A stretch of DNA of 64,000 bases, taken from NCBI GenBank assembly GCA_027487815.1, contig JAIYCW010000034.1, positions 1-64,000 on the forward strand, written 5' to 3'. Both the position numbers and the translations under genes were made by a program. Positions 36,843-45,753 of the stretch are shown in pieces. The stretch is from Burkholderiales bacterium. Lineage in GTDB: Bacteria > Pseudomonadota > Gammaproteobacteria > Burkholderiales > Burkholderiaceae_E. The notes beneath the pieces are model-generated. The model searched no databases. It was not told where the DNA came from and saw nothing but the letters and a program-made list of their open reading frames with translations. The first letter of the stretch is position 1, and every line of letters begins with the position of its first letter.

Positions 36843-38077
36843 CTGGCACCACGCAGGGCGGAGGCGCGTGCGCCCAAAGCCCGCTCATTGATCGGTGCGT
36901 GCATGACGGCTGCAAAAGCACCAAAGGCAATAATGCCTGCCCAGGCCAGGTCATAGGAGCCTGTCATGTCGAAGATCTTTCCACCAAGCCAGGCGCCCAA
37001 AAAACTCCCAATCTGGTGCCCAAGGAAGATCACACCCCCGAGCATCCCCAGATGCCGAACGCCATAAATTTGCCCCACCAGACCGTTGGTGAGCGGCACG
37101 GTGGAAAGCCATAGCAGCCCCATCGAAGCTGCGAACAGGTATACCGACCAGGTGCTAAGTGGCAACATCAGAAACACGATCATCACCAACGAGCGAAGCA
37201 CATAAATCACGGCCAAAAGCCATTTCTTCGAATAGCGCTGCCCGAGCCAGCCGGAGCTGAGGGAGCCGATCACATTAAATAAGCCCACGATAGCTATCGC
37301 CCCGGCGCCAAGATTCGCAGTCACCCCGCCTTGGTCCTTGAGGTAAGCAGGCAAATGCAATCCGATGAACACCACCTGCAGCCCGCACACAAAATAGCCC
37401 CAAAACAGCAGATGAAAACTGCGATCCCCCAAGGCCTCTTTTAGTGCTTCACCCATGGTCGAGGTGCCGCCGGCACGAGCACCAGCTTCGCGATCCCCGC
37501 GAATCGCCAGTGCAATCACCACAATGGCAGCCACTGCGAGCCCATGCGCAAAAATTGCGCCTTGCCAACCGGTCGATGCGATGAACTCTGCAGTGGCCGG
37601 CAAAAACAGGAATTGTCCAAACGACCCAGCCGCTGTCCCCAACCCAAAAACAAAGGTGCGGCGCTCAGGAGCGACCAGTTTTCCAACCGCGGCGAATACC
37701 ACGCCAAACGCAGTCCCACCAATACCCAGCCCCACCAGTACGCCGCCGGTGAGCCCAAGCATCACGCCGGTGGTGGCATAGGCCATACCCAAAAAGCCCG
37801 CAACATAAAGCAGCGAACCCAGCATCAAGGTGCGCATGGCCCCGAGCCGATCAGCCATTGCCCCAAAAAAGGTGGCCCCAATCCCCCACATGATGTTTTG
37901 CACTGCAACTGCCAGGGAAAAGGTTTCCCGGCTCCAGCCACGCGCCTGGGTCATTTCCGGCAAGAATAGGCCCCAGGAGGAGCGCGCGCCATTGGAAATC
38001 AGCAAGATCAAGCAAGCCGCCAGCAGCAAAGGGCCGAGCGACTTGGATGCCGCGCCATCCGGTTTCGACATCATCAT
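36839..38077 (-). CDS. Major facilitator superfamily transporter
   Basis: A 412-residue inner-membrane permease with about 12 hydrophobic helices. The MFS motif A is recognisable between helices 2 and 3 (GAMADRLGAMRTLM). The general pattern (ISNGARSSWGLFLPEMTQARGWSRETFSLAVAVQN) is that of the monocarboxylate/oxalate-formate-like MFS clade common in Burkholderiales; the substrate is unknown, an organic acid being most likely. Three consecutive ATGs (38077, 38074, 38071) make the exact start uncertain and none has a clear ribosome-binding site. Confidence 0.87.
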   Translation of the reverse strand: MMMSKPDGAASKSLGPLLLAACLILLISNGARSSWGLFLPEMTQARGWSRETFSLAVAVQNIMWGIGATFFGAMADRLGAMRTLMLGSLLYVAGFLGMAYATTGVMLGLTGGVLVGLGIGGTAFGVVFAAVGKLVAPERRTFVFGLGTAAGSFGQFLFLPATAEFIASTGWQGAIFAHGLAVAAIVVIALAIRGDREAGARAGGTSTMGEALKEALGDRSFHLLFWGYFVCGLQVVFIGLHLPAYLKDQGGVTANLGAGAIAIVGLFNVIGSLSSGWLGQRYSKKWLLAVIYVLRSLVMIVFLMLPLSTWSVYLFAASMGLLWLSTVPLTNGLVGQIYGVRHLGMLGGVIFLGHQIGSFLGAWLGGKIFDMTGSYDLAWAGIIAFGAFAAVMHAPINERALGARASALRGAS

Positions 38078-38109
38078 TATTGTTTCATCGTCAAAGCGTG
38101 GGCCATGGG

Positions 38110-39417
38110 TTAAAGCGCGCGTAATGCATCCCGCGCGGCTTGCAGGGTTTGGGCAATCTGTTCTTCACCGTGAGCTGCAGAAAAGAAGAAAGCTTCAACC
38201 GGCGAAGGCGGCAAGTACACCCCAGCCTCCAAAAGATGGTGATAAAACTTCTTGAATCTTTCAACATCCTGGCGCATCACCTCGGCATAACTGCGGGCCG
38301 GTTCGGACAAGAAGAAAATCCCGCCCATCGAGCCTGTGCTGTGAGCGCACATCGCCACTCCGGTTTCGCTCGCCAGCTGATTCAGGCCAGCCACCAGCTG
38401 GGCACACTTCGCACCAAGCGTGTCATAAAAGCCAGGGGTACTGATCAAATCCAGGGTTGCAATACCTGCAGCCATCGCAATCGGATTGCCCGATAGGGTT
38501 CCGGCCTGATACACCGGCCCGAGCGGTGCCATTTTGTCCATCACGGCTGCGGGCCCACCAATAGCGCCCACCGGCATTCCGCCCCCGATCACTTTGCCAA
38601 ACGCTGTCATGTCGGGCGTCACACCCAGCAGCTCTTGCGCTCCGCCAAGTGCGACACGAAACCCGGTCATCACCTCATCAAATATGAGCAGGGTGCCGTA
38701 CTTGGTACAGATCTCCCGAAGCCCCTGGTGAAAGCCCGGTGCAGGCTTGATCAGATTCATATTGCCCGCATAGGGCTCCACCATCACACAGGCGATATCG
38801 GGGCCATGCTGGTCAAACAGCACTTGTACCGAATCCAGGTCATTAAACTGCGCGACCAGCGTGTGCTGGGCCAAGTCAGCGGGCACCCCGGCAGAACTCG
38901 GTGTGCCAAAAGCCAGCGCGCCCGAGCCTGCCTTAACGAGCAAGCTATCCGCCGTGCCGTGATAACAGCCTTCGAATTTGAGAATCTTGGTGCGCCCGGT
39001 GTGGCCACGGGCAAGGCGCAAGGCCGACATCGCTGCCTCGGTTCCGGAGCTGGTAAAGCGCACCTTTTCGACATGGGAAAACAGCTTGCAAATGCGCTGC
39101 GCCAGAACTGTTTCCATGACGTTGGGCGCACCATACGACAAGCCCCGATCCACTGCAGCATGTACCGCTGCCAGCACATCAGGATGTCCATGCCCCAGCA
39201 CCATCGGTCCCCAGGACTGAAGATAATCAATATAGCGTTTGCCCTCGACGTCCCACATGTAGGGCCCTTGCGCCCGGGCTATAAACCTTGGAATCCCGCC
39301 CACTGCGCGAAATGCTCGCACTGCAGAATTCACACCACCCACGAGCACTTGTTGAGCCCGGGAGAACTCGCCAGCGTTGGTCGCGGCCTGGCCTGCCGCA
39401 TTGCTTGATATAGTCAT
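38110..39417 (-). CDS. hemL: Glutamate-1-semialdehyde 2,1-aminomutase
   Basis: HemL (435 residues) makes 5-aminolevulinate from glutamate-1-semialdehyde, entering haem synthesis by the C5 route. It is a class-III PLP enzyme: cofactor lysine Lys275 in TAFGKVIGGGMP, Asp247 in LLIFDEVMTGFR, SSGTEAAM for phosphate binding. Length is normal. GGAGG abuts the ATG closely, so initiation there may be inefficient. With hemH and hemN in the same window, it shows active haem synthesis for the cbb3 oxidase. Confidence 0.97.
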   Translation of the reverse strand: MTISSNAAGQAATNAGEFSRAQQVLVGGVNSAVRAFRAVGGIPRFIARAQGPYMWDVEGKRYIDYLQSWGPMVLGHGHPDVLAAVHAAVDRGLSYGAPNVMETVLAQRICKLFSHVEKVRFTSSGTEAAMSALRLARGHTGRTKILKFEGCYHGTADSLLVKAGSGALAFGTPSSAGVPADLAQHTLVAQFNDLDSVQVLFDQHGPDIACVMVEPYAGNMNLIKPAPGFHQGLREICTKYGTLLIFDEVMTGFRVALGGAQELLGVTPDMTAFGKVIGGGMPVGAIGGPAAVMDKMAPLGPVYQAGTLSGNPIAMAAGIATLDLISTPGFYDTLGAKCAQLVAGLNQLASETGVAMCAHSTGSMGGIFFLSEPARSYAEVMRQDVERFKKFYHHLLEAGVYLPPSPVEAFFFSAAHGEEQIAQTLQAARDALRAL

Positions 39418-39450
39418 CCTCCGAGTCTAAACCAAAGCCTTGTCCATCAC

Positions 39451-40272
39451 ATGCCAGCCCACCATGACACCGCCCTGCCCCTTGAACAGAACAGTGAGGG
39501 GCGTATCGATGTTTTCGAAGACGGCCCGATCCTCATCATGCGCATCAATCGGCCTGCAAAACGAAACGGCTTTACGCCGGAAATGTCGGCCCAATTAGCC
39601 GCTGCCTACACCTTGCTGGAGCAGTCCGCGCACCTGCATGTGGGATTGCTGTGTGCGGCGGGTGATCATTTCACTGGCGGTCTGGATTTACCCCGATGGG
39701 CCGAACTCATGCAACGTGGAGAGTCCATGACCCCCACACACCTGATCGATCCATTCGATTTGCGTGAGCCTCGTCGCCTCAAGCCGGTGGTCTGCGCGGT
39801 ACAGGGGATTTGCTATACCCTGGGCATTGAAATCATGCTCGCGGCTGAAGTCGTGATTGCGGCAGATGATTGCCGCTTCTCGCAGCTCGAAGTCAAGCGG
39901 GGCATCATGCCAACCGGTGGTGCGACCCTGCGTATCGCGCAGCGTGCAGGCATGGGGAACGCTTACCTGGCGATGCTCACCGGACAGGAATTTGATAGTG
40001 CCACCGCATTGCGCTGGGGCCTGGTCCAGGAGGTGGTACCGGCTAGCGAAGTGTTTGATAGGGCGCTCGGGATAGCCAGGCAAATCGCGCAACAAGCGCC
40101 TCTGGCTGTGCGTGAAGTGGTACGCAGCGTGCGCCTTGCCAACGAGAGGGGCCCCTGGGCTGCGATTGCCGAGTTCGTGCCGCGACAATCCGCTTTGGCG
40201 CGAAGTGCTGATGCCGCCGAAGGTGTGGCGGCTTTTCGTGAGCGGCGTGCGCCCAGGTTTAGCGGGAAGTAA
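39451..40272 (+). CDS. Enoyl-CoA hydratase/isomerase family protein (crotonase)
   Basis: A 273-residue crotonase-fold protein. The oxyanion-hole stretch AAGDHFTGGLDL, a glutamate in GIEIMLAAEVVIA and another in FSQLEVKRGIMPTGGATLR occupy the usual catalytic positions, so hydratase activity is plausible, but the CoA substrate cannot be read. The C-terminal helix (QSALARSADAAEGVAAFRERR) is typical. Divergent from hemL with only 33 bases between starts, leaving little room for two promoters. No clear ribosome-binding site precedes the ATG. Confidence 0.9.
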   Translation: MPAHHDTALPLEQNSEGRIDVFEDGPILIMRINRPAKRNGFTPEMSAQLAAAYTLLEQSAHLHVGLLCAAGDHFTGGLDLPRWAELMQRGESMTPTHLIDPFDLREPRRLKPVVCAVQGICYTLGIEIMLAAEVVIAADDCRFSQLEVKRGIMPTGGATLRIAQRAGMGNAYLAMLTGQEFDSATALRWGLVQEVVPASEVFDRALGIARQIAQQAPLAVREVVRSVRLANERGPWAAIAEFVPRQSALARSADAAEGVAAFRERRAPRFSGK

Positions 40273-40338
40273 ACCGGCGAGGGAAACTGAATCAAAGCCG
40301 GGCAAGGATCCGGCCAGCCCCGCTACGTATTAACCCGC

Positions 40339-41214
40339 CTAAGATCGCTCAGGTGAAAAGTATCGATTACGCAGCCGGGTTTGATTTTCGTAAATCGATC
40401 CCTGGCGTAAAGCGGCGGGCAAAGGCATACGCACGGGGTTTGGCTCGACCCGAGGAGTGTTGATCACCGCTCCGGTGAGCAAGCGCGCATTAAAATCGTC
40501 CCATTGCGCGATCCCCATCAACGGAAACGCATCGGCAGCCGCAAATTCATAAAGCAACAAATTGCGCGATTGATTTGAGCGATTCTGTGCGGACCCATGC
40601 ACCAATCGCGCATGATGAAAGGATACCGAGCCCGCGGGCCCAACCAGCGGCACTGCATGAGCATAGTCAAGCGGGCAATTGGCGGGGTCCATGGCTCCGC
40701 AGAAAAAACCCTCGCTATCGTGATGATCAAAGGTGGGTCCAGTGTGCGTACCTGGCACGACCAGTAACGGCCCGTTTTCCAAAGTGGCATCATCCAACAT
40801 CACGCCAACGGCCAACACATCATCATTGGTATGTGGATAAAACGCCCAATCCTGATGCCATTCCACCGGCGAGCCCACCGAAGCGGCCTTGAGATTGAGC
40901 TTGGAGTTATGCAAGCGCACACCACTGGGCCCAAGCAAGGCAGATAGCGCAGCTAGCAGAGCCGGGCTACGGGCGAACTGCGCAAACACGGCATCCACCA
41001 GATGCGGCTTCTTGATCCGGCGCACGCTCGGCTGCGAGGTGCTATGCCCCGGCTCAAGGTCGTACACCGCATCATGGCTGCTCACACTGCGGCTTGCCTC
41101 AACCAACTCGTCCAAGACCTGCTTCATCTGCTTGCGCGTTTCAGGCGACACCATCTTCTCAACCACCACATAGCCGTGGATGCGGTAATGCTCGATCTGT
41201 TGGGCAGTGATCAT
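40339..41214 (-). CDS. Phytanoyl-CoA dioxygenase (PhyH) family Fe(II)/2-oxoglutarate oxygenase
   Basis: A 291-residue non-haem iron oxygenase. The facial triad is His120, Asp122 (VEWHQDWAF) and His206 (ARLVHGSAQ), with an arginine in NQSRNLL suited to 2-oxoglutarate binding. PhyH relatives hydroxylate very varied small molecules, so the substrate is open. The ATG at 41214 has GGAG six bases upstream and gives the normal N-terminus (MITAQQIEHYRIHGYVVVEK). It is 17 bases downstream of the LysR gene on the same strand, so the two may be one transcript. Confidence 0.92.
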   Translation of the reverse strand: MITAQQIEHYRIHGYVVVEKMVSPETRKQMKQVLDELVEASRSVSSHDAVYDLEPGHSTSQPSVRRIKKPHLVDAVFAQFARSPALLAALSALLGPSGVRLHNSKLNLKAASVGSPVEWHQDWAFYPHTNDDVLAVGVMLDDATLENGPLLVVPGTHTGPTFDHHDSEGFFCGAMDPANCPLDYAHAVPLVGPAGSVSFHHARLVHGSAQNRSNQSRNLLLYEFAAADAFPLMGIAQWDDFNARLLTGAVINTPRVEPNPVRMPLPAALRQGSIYENQTRLRNRYFSPERS

Positions 41215-41231
41215 GTTACGCTCCGAATCCT

Positions 41232-42116
41232 CTAGTTGGTTGAGCCGGCCTGGGTCAGCAGCCAATCCCGAAAGGCCACCACGGAAGCTGTCATGGGCCG
41301 ATACGCAGGCTTGGGCCAGCATAGCCAATAAGCACGATCCGTGGGGCTACGATGTGGGCTCGCCATGACCAAACTGCCCTGGGCCAGGGCTTGCTGTACC
41401 AAAACGCTGGCAACCAACGCCACACCTTCGCTTCCTGCGGCAGCAGCCAATGCCATCATCGCATGGCTGAAATACTGGCCACGCTGCGGCATGTGCGCGA
41501 TCTTGCGCCTGGCAAACCATTCGGTCCAGGCTTCACTGGTCTCCTCATGCAAGAGCCTCACCTTCTCCCATTGCACCTGTTTGCGCACAGTGACACTGGC
41601 CAGATAGGCCGGCGCTGCAACCGCAACCAGCTCCTTGGACATCAGCCGCACCCCTTCGCAATGCCGATCCAGCGCCTGATCGTCGCGCAAAGCCAGGTCC
41701 CACGATCCCAGGCGCATGTCTACCACATTTGGATCCGCATCAATGCTGACCTGAATGCCTGGAAACTGGCGCGAAAACCGCGCCAGTCGCGGTGAAAGCC
41801 AAAGCGTCGCCAAGCTCGGCACAGCGGTGATCCTTACTTGCTCGGCCAACGGACGAAGCTTCAGAGTGGCCTGCTCAATGCTGCGCAGCGCCCGACCGAT
41901 CACCTCCTGATATTGCCGGCCAGCTTCATTGGGTCGAATCATGCGGATGGAGCGATCAAACAACTTCAAGCCCAGATGTTCCTCCAGGCCACGAATCTGC
42001 TGACTCACCGCCGCCGAGGTTACCGCCAGCTCATGGGCGGCATCCCGCACGCTGCCGGTGCGAGCGACTGCTTCAAAGGCACGCAGCGCCAATAGCGGGG
42101 GTAGTTTCACGGGCAA
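41232..42116 (-). CDS. LysR family transcriptional regulator (GcvA-like)
   Basis: A 294-residue LysR-type regulator with the winged helix at residues 5-65 (LLALRAFEAVARTGSVRDAA ... VSQQIRGLEEHLGLKLFDRS) and a type-2 periplasmic-binding-like effector domain. The GcvA-like clade often governs a single nearby operon. It is followed by the PhyH gene and divergent from the DUF2917 gene over 114 bases that hold a CCAATTA direct repeat. Confidence 0.94.
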   Translation of the reverse strand: MPVKLPPLLALRAFEAVARTGSVRDAAHELAVTSAAVSQQIRGLEEHLGLKLFDRSIRMIRPNEAGRQYQEVIGRALRSIEQATLKLRPLAEQVRITAVPSLATLWLSPRLARFSRQFPGIQVSIDADPNVVDMRLGSWDLALRDDQALDRHCEGVRLMSKELVAVAAPAYLASVTVRKQVQWEKVRLLHEETSEAWTEWFARRKIAHMPQRGQYFSHAMMALAAAAGSEGVALVASVLVQQALAQGSLVMASPHRSPTDRAYWLCWPKPAYRPMTASVVAFRDWLLTQAGSTN

Positions 42117-42187
42117 AGGACCAAAGCAGCAAGGTTATGATTTAGAAAGACTTAATCATACCAACAGAACAAATCGATTGCCACCCT

Positions 42188-42214
42188 CCAATTAGTCAAT
42201 CAGACTGCCAATTA
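42188..42214. promoter_or_regulatory. CCAATTA direct repeat in the LysR/DUF2917 divergent region
   Basis: CCAATTA occurs at 42188-42194 and 42208-42214, 20 bases start to start, about two helical turns. Between them AGTC-AATCA-GACT is a small inverted repeat. It ends 16 bases before the DUF2917 ATG and could be a regulator site, perhaps for the adjacent LysR protein. Confidence 0.35.
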
Positions 42215-42230
42215 AATTTGGAGCGCTGAC

Positions 42231-42698
42231 ATGAAATCCATCGACCACTCAATAATTTACCGTCGCTTAACTGTTACGGACCTGCTGCCGATACAGAATA
42301 CCGCGGCAGTTGTGGTGCTGCGTGGACGCATCTGGTTGACGGTGGATGGGCTGCCAGAGGATTATTTCCTCGCCGCTGGCCAACGCTTCGAGCTGACGCC
42401 CTCAATGCGTGTCATGATCAGTGGTGAGCCTTCGGCCAGCGTGCGAATCGAACCGTTGGCTGTTATGCCAATTGAAAAAACATCAGGAGACCACCGCTTT
42501 GTCACGCCAATTTTTGCCACAGTTTTCCCCCGCAAATTTCTTTCCAACCTCAAACCGCTGGCTCAGCGGCCTGATTGGTTTGGCCTGCCTCAGCGCACCC
42601 TTCGCTTTGCAGGCACAAAGCTCAGGAGCATCAGCGAGCGCTTACCCGAGCAAATCAGTGCGCTTGGTCGTTACTTTTCCTACGGGAGGCGCGCCTGA
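42231..42698 (+). CDS. DUF2917-like protein with an unusual C-terminal overlap
   Basis: A 155-residue frame whose first ~80 residues fit the small cupin-like DUF2917 family (VVVLRGRIWLTVDGLPEDYFLAAGQRFEL, VMISGEPSASVRIEPL). The remaining ~65 residues lie in a stretch shared, in another frame, with the next gene's signal peptide and N-terminus (42499-42698), and look like unselected basic sequence. Either the true protein is short and its stop has drifted, or two frames are used. GGAG is near the ATG. Function unknown. Confidence 0.6.
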   Translation: MKSIDHSIIYRRLTVTDLLPIQNTAAVVVLRGRIWLTVDGLPEDYFLAAGQRFELTPSMRVMISGEPSASVRIEPLAVMPIEKTSGDHRFVTPIFATVFPRKFLSNLKPLAQRPDWFGLPQRTLRFAGTKLRSISERLPEQISALGRYFSYGRRA

Positions 42699-43533
42699 CA
42701 TTCTGGCGCGTATCGTTGCCGAGAAAGCCCAACTCGGCCAATCCGTCATTGTCGATAACAAGCCGGGAGCGGGCGGCAATATTGGCGCGGATTTTGTTGC
42801 CAAATCGCCTGCTGATGGTCATACCCTGGTGATGGCCACAGTCGGCACACATTCCATTAATGGCGCGCTATACGCCAAGATGCCCTATGACATGGTGAAG
42901 GACTTTGCACCCGTCATGTTGCTGGCCTCCACCCCCAATCTTTTGGTGGTCAACACCAGCTTGCCGGCACGCAATGTGCAAGAGCTGATTGCCTGGGGCA
43001 AAGCCAATCCGGACAAACTTTCCTTTGGCTCACCAGGGATCGGCACCTCAGTGCATGTGTCGGGCGAGCTCTTCAAGTCCATGGCTGGCGTATCGATGCA
43101 GCATGTGCCTTACAAGGGACGCCAAATGGCGATCCCGGATCTGCTCGGCGGCAACATCCAGCTCATGTTCGACAACATGCCGTCGGCCCTGCCGCTGGTG
43201 CGTGAGGGCAAGCTGCGCGCGCTGGGCCAAACCGGCAGCAAGCGTTCCCCAGCTGCAAGCGATATCCCCACAGTAGCCGAGCAGGGTCTGGCAGGATTTG
43301 AGGCCACCTCGTGGTTTGCAGTGTTTGCTCCTGCGGGCACCCCTCGCGAGGTGATCCTGCGCCTGAATACCGAGCTTGCGCGCATCTTCAAGCTACCGGA
43401 TGTTCAGGAGCGTATGCGCACCCTGGGATTAGATGCCGTGTTATCCAGCCCCGAAGAGCTCGCCAAAGTTCAAGCCGACGAAATTCGCAAATGGGCCAAG
43501 GTGGTCAAGGATTCAGGCGCCAAAGCGGAATAG
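42499..43533 (+). CDS. Tripartite tricarboxylate transporter substrate-binding protein (Bug/TctC family)
   Basis: A 344-residue periplasmic Bug-type binding protein; these capture carboxylates and other small solutes. A Sec signal is formed by RWLSGLIGLACLSAPFALQAQ; the mature domain starts YPSKSVRLVVTFPTGGAPDI, with KPGAGGNIGADFVAKSPADGHTL and LLGGNIQLMFDN. I chose a TTG start at 42499 because AGGAG lies nine bases upstream; an in-frame GTG at 42421 would add an odd 26-residue leader. No tctA/tctB membrane genes are adjacent, as is usual for the many orphan Bug proteins of Burkholderiales. Confidence 0.87.
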   Translation: MSRQFLPQFSPANFFPTSNRWLSGLIGLACLSAPFALQAQSSGASASAYPSKSVRLVVTFPTGGAPDILARIVAEKAQLGQSVIVDNKPGAGGNIGADFVAKSPADGHTLVMATVGTHSINGALYAKMPYDMVKDFAPVMLLASTPNLLVVNTSLPARNVQELIAWGKANPDKLSFGSPGIGTSVHVSGELFKSMAGVSMQHVPYKGRQMAIPDLLGGNIQLMFDNMPSALPLVREGKLRALGQTGSKRSPAASDIPTVAEQGLAGFEATSWFAVFAPAGTPREVILRLNTELARIFKLPDVQERMRTLGLDAVLSSPEELAKVQADEIRKWAKVVKDSGAKAE

Positions 43534-43545
43534 CGGGCTTACGCA

Positions 43546-44568
43546 ATGTTGATGTGGCGAATACTTACCGATACGGGTTTCAAGCCCCAGGCTCTGGTGC
43601 TGCGGGCGGCGCATGAAGCCTATGAGCATGATCCGGCTATCCTGCAAGAAGCTCTGGATGCTCATCCCCAGTTCGCGGTACCGGCATGGAGCCAGGCCCA
43701 GGCCTGTGTCTGGCCGATCGGTAGTGGTGTGAAGCTGCATATCCGGCGTGATCAGCTCAAACCCCTGCCGGTGTATCTCGCCAATAGCCCGGGCGATATT
43801 GAAATCGGTCTGGCCGCGGGGTGTAAACAACTGGCGCTCCCGGCGTTGTTTGCACCGCCGGCACCGCGTCCGTCCAACACTGCGATGTATTCGCTGGTGT
43901 TGCAAACCTTGGGCGCAATTGCGGAAGAAGCGCGACCTGAAGCGATTGAAAAAACAGTTCGGGCCGATCCTGCTTTGTGGGTACGCCTGCTACGCTATTT
44001 CAATTCGCCGGCAGTGGGCCCGGCGCGCGAGGTCACAAACCTGAGACAAGGTTTGAGCCTGGTCGGATATCGAGGCTTGTCGCGCTGGTTTGCCTTGAGC
44101 CTGGTGACTGCGCAGATTGATCTGCCAGGCCCCTTAAGATGCGCCGCCTTCCGCTCGCTTTATCGCGCACACTTTAACGAGGCTTTGGCCAACAGCAGTT
44201 CGGTGCACCGGGGCGTCGCCAATCAGGCTTTTATGCTCGGCCTGCTCACCGAACTGCCTGCTTTGACGGGCTTGCCAATTCAGCAGCTCGTGACGCAACT
44301 CAAGCTACCGGCGACCTTATTGACGATCTTGAGTTCGACTCCAGAACAGTGCCTCACACGCGCCGATCCGCTCGGGGTCATGCATGCGCTAAGCCTGGCC
44401 ACAGAATCCACCCGTGATGAAATGCAGTGGGTGCGCCTGATGCAAGAAGCACGCACCATCTTGCGACTCGAAGCCGCCGAGCAGTTTATTGCTGAGCGGA
44501 AGGCCTTAAGCAGCTTGGGGCTAGGAGCCCTCGGGATGGCTTGGGATGCCATGTTCCCGACGCTCTAG
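43546..44568 (+). CDS. HDOD domain protein (degenerate EAL-HDOD type)
   Basis: A 340-residue protein whose middle, about residues 125-185, matches an HDOD domain (EKTVRADPALWVRLLRYFNSPAVGP, LRQGLSLVGYRGLSRWFAL). The first ~100 residues occupy the place of the EAL domain in YuxH-type EAL-HDOD proteins but show no EAL, DDFG or other catalytic motif, so c-di-GMP hydrolysis is not expected. Possibly a regulatory adaptor. It starts 12 bases after the Bug-protein stop and converges with dnaJ. Confidence 0.72.
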   Translation: MLMWRILTDTGFKPQALVLRAAHEAYEHDPAILQEALDAHPQFAVPAWSQAQACVWPIGSGVKLHIRRDQLKPLPVYLANSPGDIEIGLAAGCKQLALPALFAPPAPRPSNTAMYSLVLQTLGAIAEEARPEAIEKTVRADPALWVRLLRYFNSPAVGPAREVTNLRQGLSLVGYRGLSRWFALSLVTAQIDLPGPLRCAAFRSLYRAHFNEALANSSSVHRGVANQAFMLGLLTELPALTGLPIQQLVTQLKLPATLLTILSSTPEQCLTRADPLGVMHALSLATESTRDEMQWVRLMQEARTILRLEAAEQFIAERKALSSLGLGALGMAWDAMFPTL

Positions 44569-44578
44569 CGAGCAGATT

Positions 44579-45712
44579 TTACTGGAAGAAATCCCGCACT
44601 TTATCCATCCAGGATTTGGCCTGGGGGCTGTGCCGATCATCTTTCAAGGTTGTATCGAGTTCACGCAGCAGCTGCTTTTGTTTGTCGGTCAAACGCACTG
44701 GTGTTTCGATAGCCACATGGGCATAGAGGTCCCCGGGATAGCTTGAGCGAATCCCCTTGATTCCTTTGCCCCGTACCCGAAACGTCTTGCCGCTTTGTGT
44801 ACCTTCCGGCAGATCGATCTCCACCCGGCCACCCAGAGTCGGCACTTCCACGGTGCCGCCGAGCGCTGCGGTTGTGAACGCAATCGGGATCTGACAATGC
44901 AAATCATCCCCGTCGCGCTCAAACACCTCATGCTTCTTGATGTGGATTTCGACATATAAATCGCCACCCGGACCACCGTTAATGCCCGGCTCGCCGTTGC
45001 CGGCTGAACGAATCCGCATGCCGTCATCAATGCCGGCTGGAATTTTAACTTCAAGCGTCTTGTTTTTCTTGACCCGTCCTTCGCCGCCACAAGCAGTGCA
45101 GGGCTCGGGAATCACTTTGCCCGTGCCGTGGCAGGTGGGGCAAGTTTGCTGAATCGAAAAAAATCCCTGCTGAACCCGCACTGCGCCCTGCCCATTACAG
45201 GTATGGCACACCTTGGGCTTGGTGCCTGGCTTGGCACCCGAGCCTTTGCAAACATCACAAGGATCGTAGCTTGGGATTCGGATCTCGGTAGTGTGGCCAT
45301 GCGCGGCTTGCTCGAGGTCAACCTCCATCGCATAACGCAAGTCAGCCCCGCGGTACACGTTATTGCCACCGCGTCCGCCGCCGCCACGCTGCTGACCGCC
45401 AAAGATGTCGCCAAAAATGTCACCAAAGACATCAGCAAATCCGCCGCCACCAAAGCCGCCCGCACCTGCCGCTCCGGCCATGTTGGGGTCCACCCCAGCA
45501 TGCCCGAACCGATCATAGGCCTCGCGCTTCTTGGGGTCGGTAAGCATCTCGTAGGCTTCTTTGACCTCCTTGAACTGCTCCTCGGCCTTTTTATCATCCG
45601 GATTGCGGTCCGGATGATATTTCATCGCCAGCTTGCGGTAGGCCTTCTTGAGCTCCTCATCGGTTGCATTTTTTGCAACGCCGAGCACTTCATAAAAATC
45701 ACGTTTGGCCAT
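44579..45712 (-). CDS. dnaJ: Chaperone DnaJ
   Basis: DnaJ (377 residues) stimulates the DnaK ATPase and delivers unfolded proteins. The J domain has the HPD motif at residues ~33-35 ([10 protein letters not shown]), then a Gly/Phe-rich linker (~75-115) with GGGGRGG, then four zinc-binding CxxCxGxG repeats ([32 protein letters not shown]) and the C-terminal client-binding domains. Last gene of grpE-dnaK-dnaJ; 41 bases after dnaK. Confidence 0.98.
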   Translation of the reverse strand: MAKRDFYEVLGVAKNATDEELKKAYRKLAMKYHPDRNPDDKKAEEQFKEVKEAYEMLTDPKKREAYDRFGHAGVDPNMAGAAGAGGFGGGGFADVFGDIFGDIFGGQQRGGGGRGGNNVYRGADLRYAMEVDLEQAAHGHTTEIRIPSYDPCDVCKGSGAKPGTKPKVCHTCNGQGAVRVQQGFFSIQQTCPTCHGTGKVIPEPCTACGGEGRVKKNKTLEVKIPAGIDDGMRIRSAGNGEPGINGGPGGDLYVEIHIKKHEVFERDGDDLHCQIPIAFTTAALGGTVEVPTLGGRVEIDLPEGTQSGKTFRVRGKGIKGIRSSYPGDLYAHVAIETPVRLTDKQKQLLRELDTTLKDDRHSPQAKSWMDKVRDFFQ

Positions 45713-45753
45713 CGATAAACAGTATCTGGTTCGTTACGGAATCAGGCATCCGC

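Noticed and set aside
42421-43533. GTG start at 42421 for the Bug protein
   Set aside because: It would put 26 polar residues before the signal peptide and has no ribosome-binding site; TTG 42499 has AGGAG.
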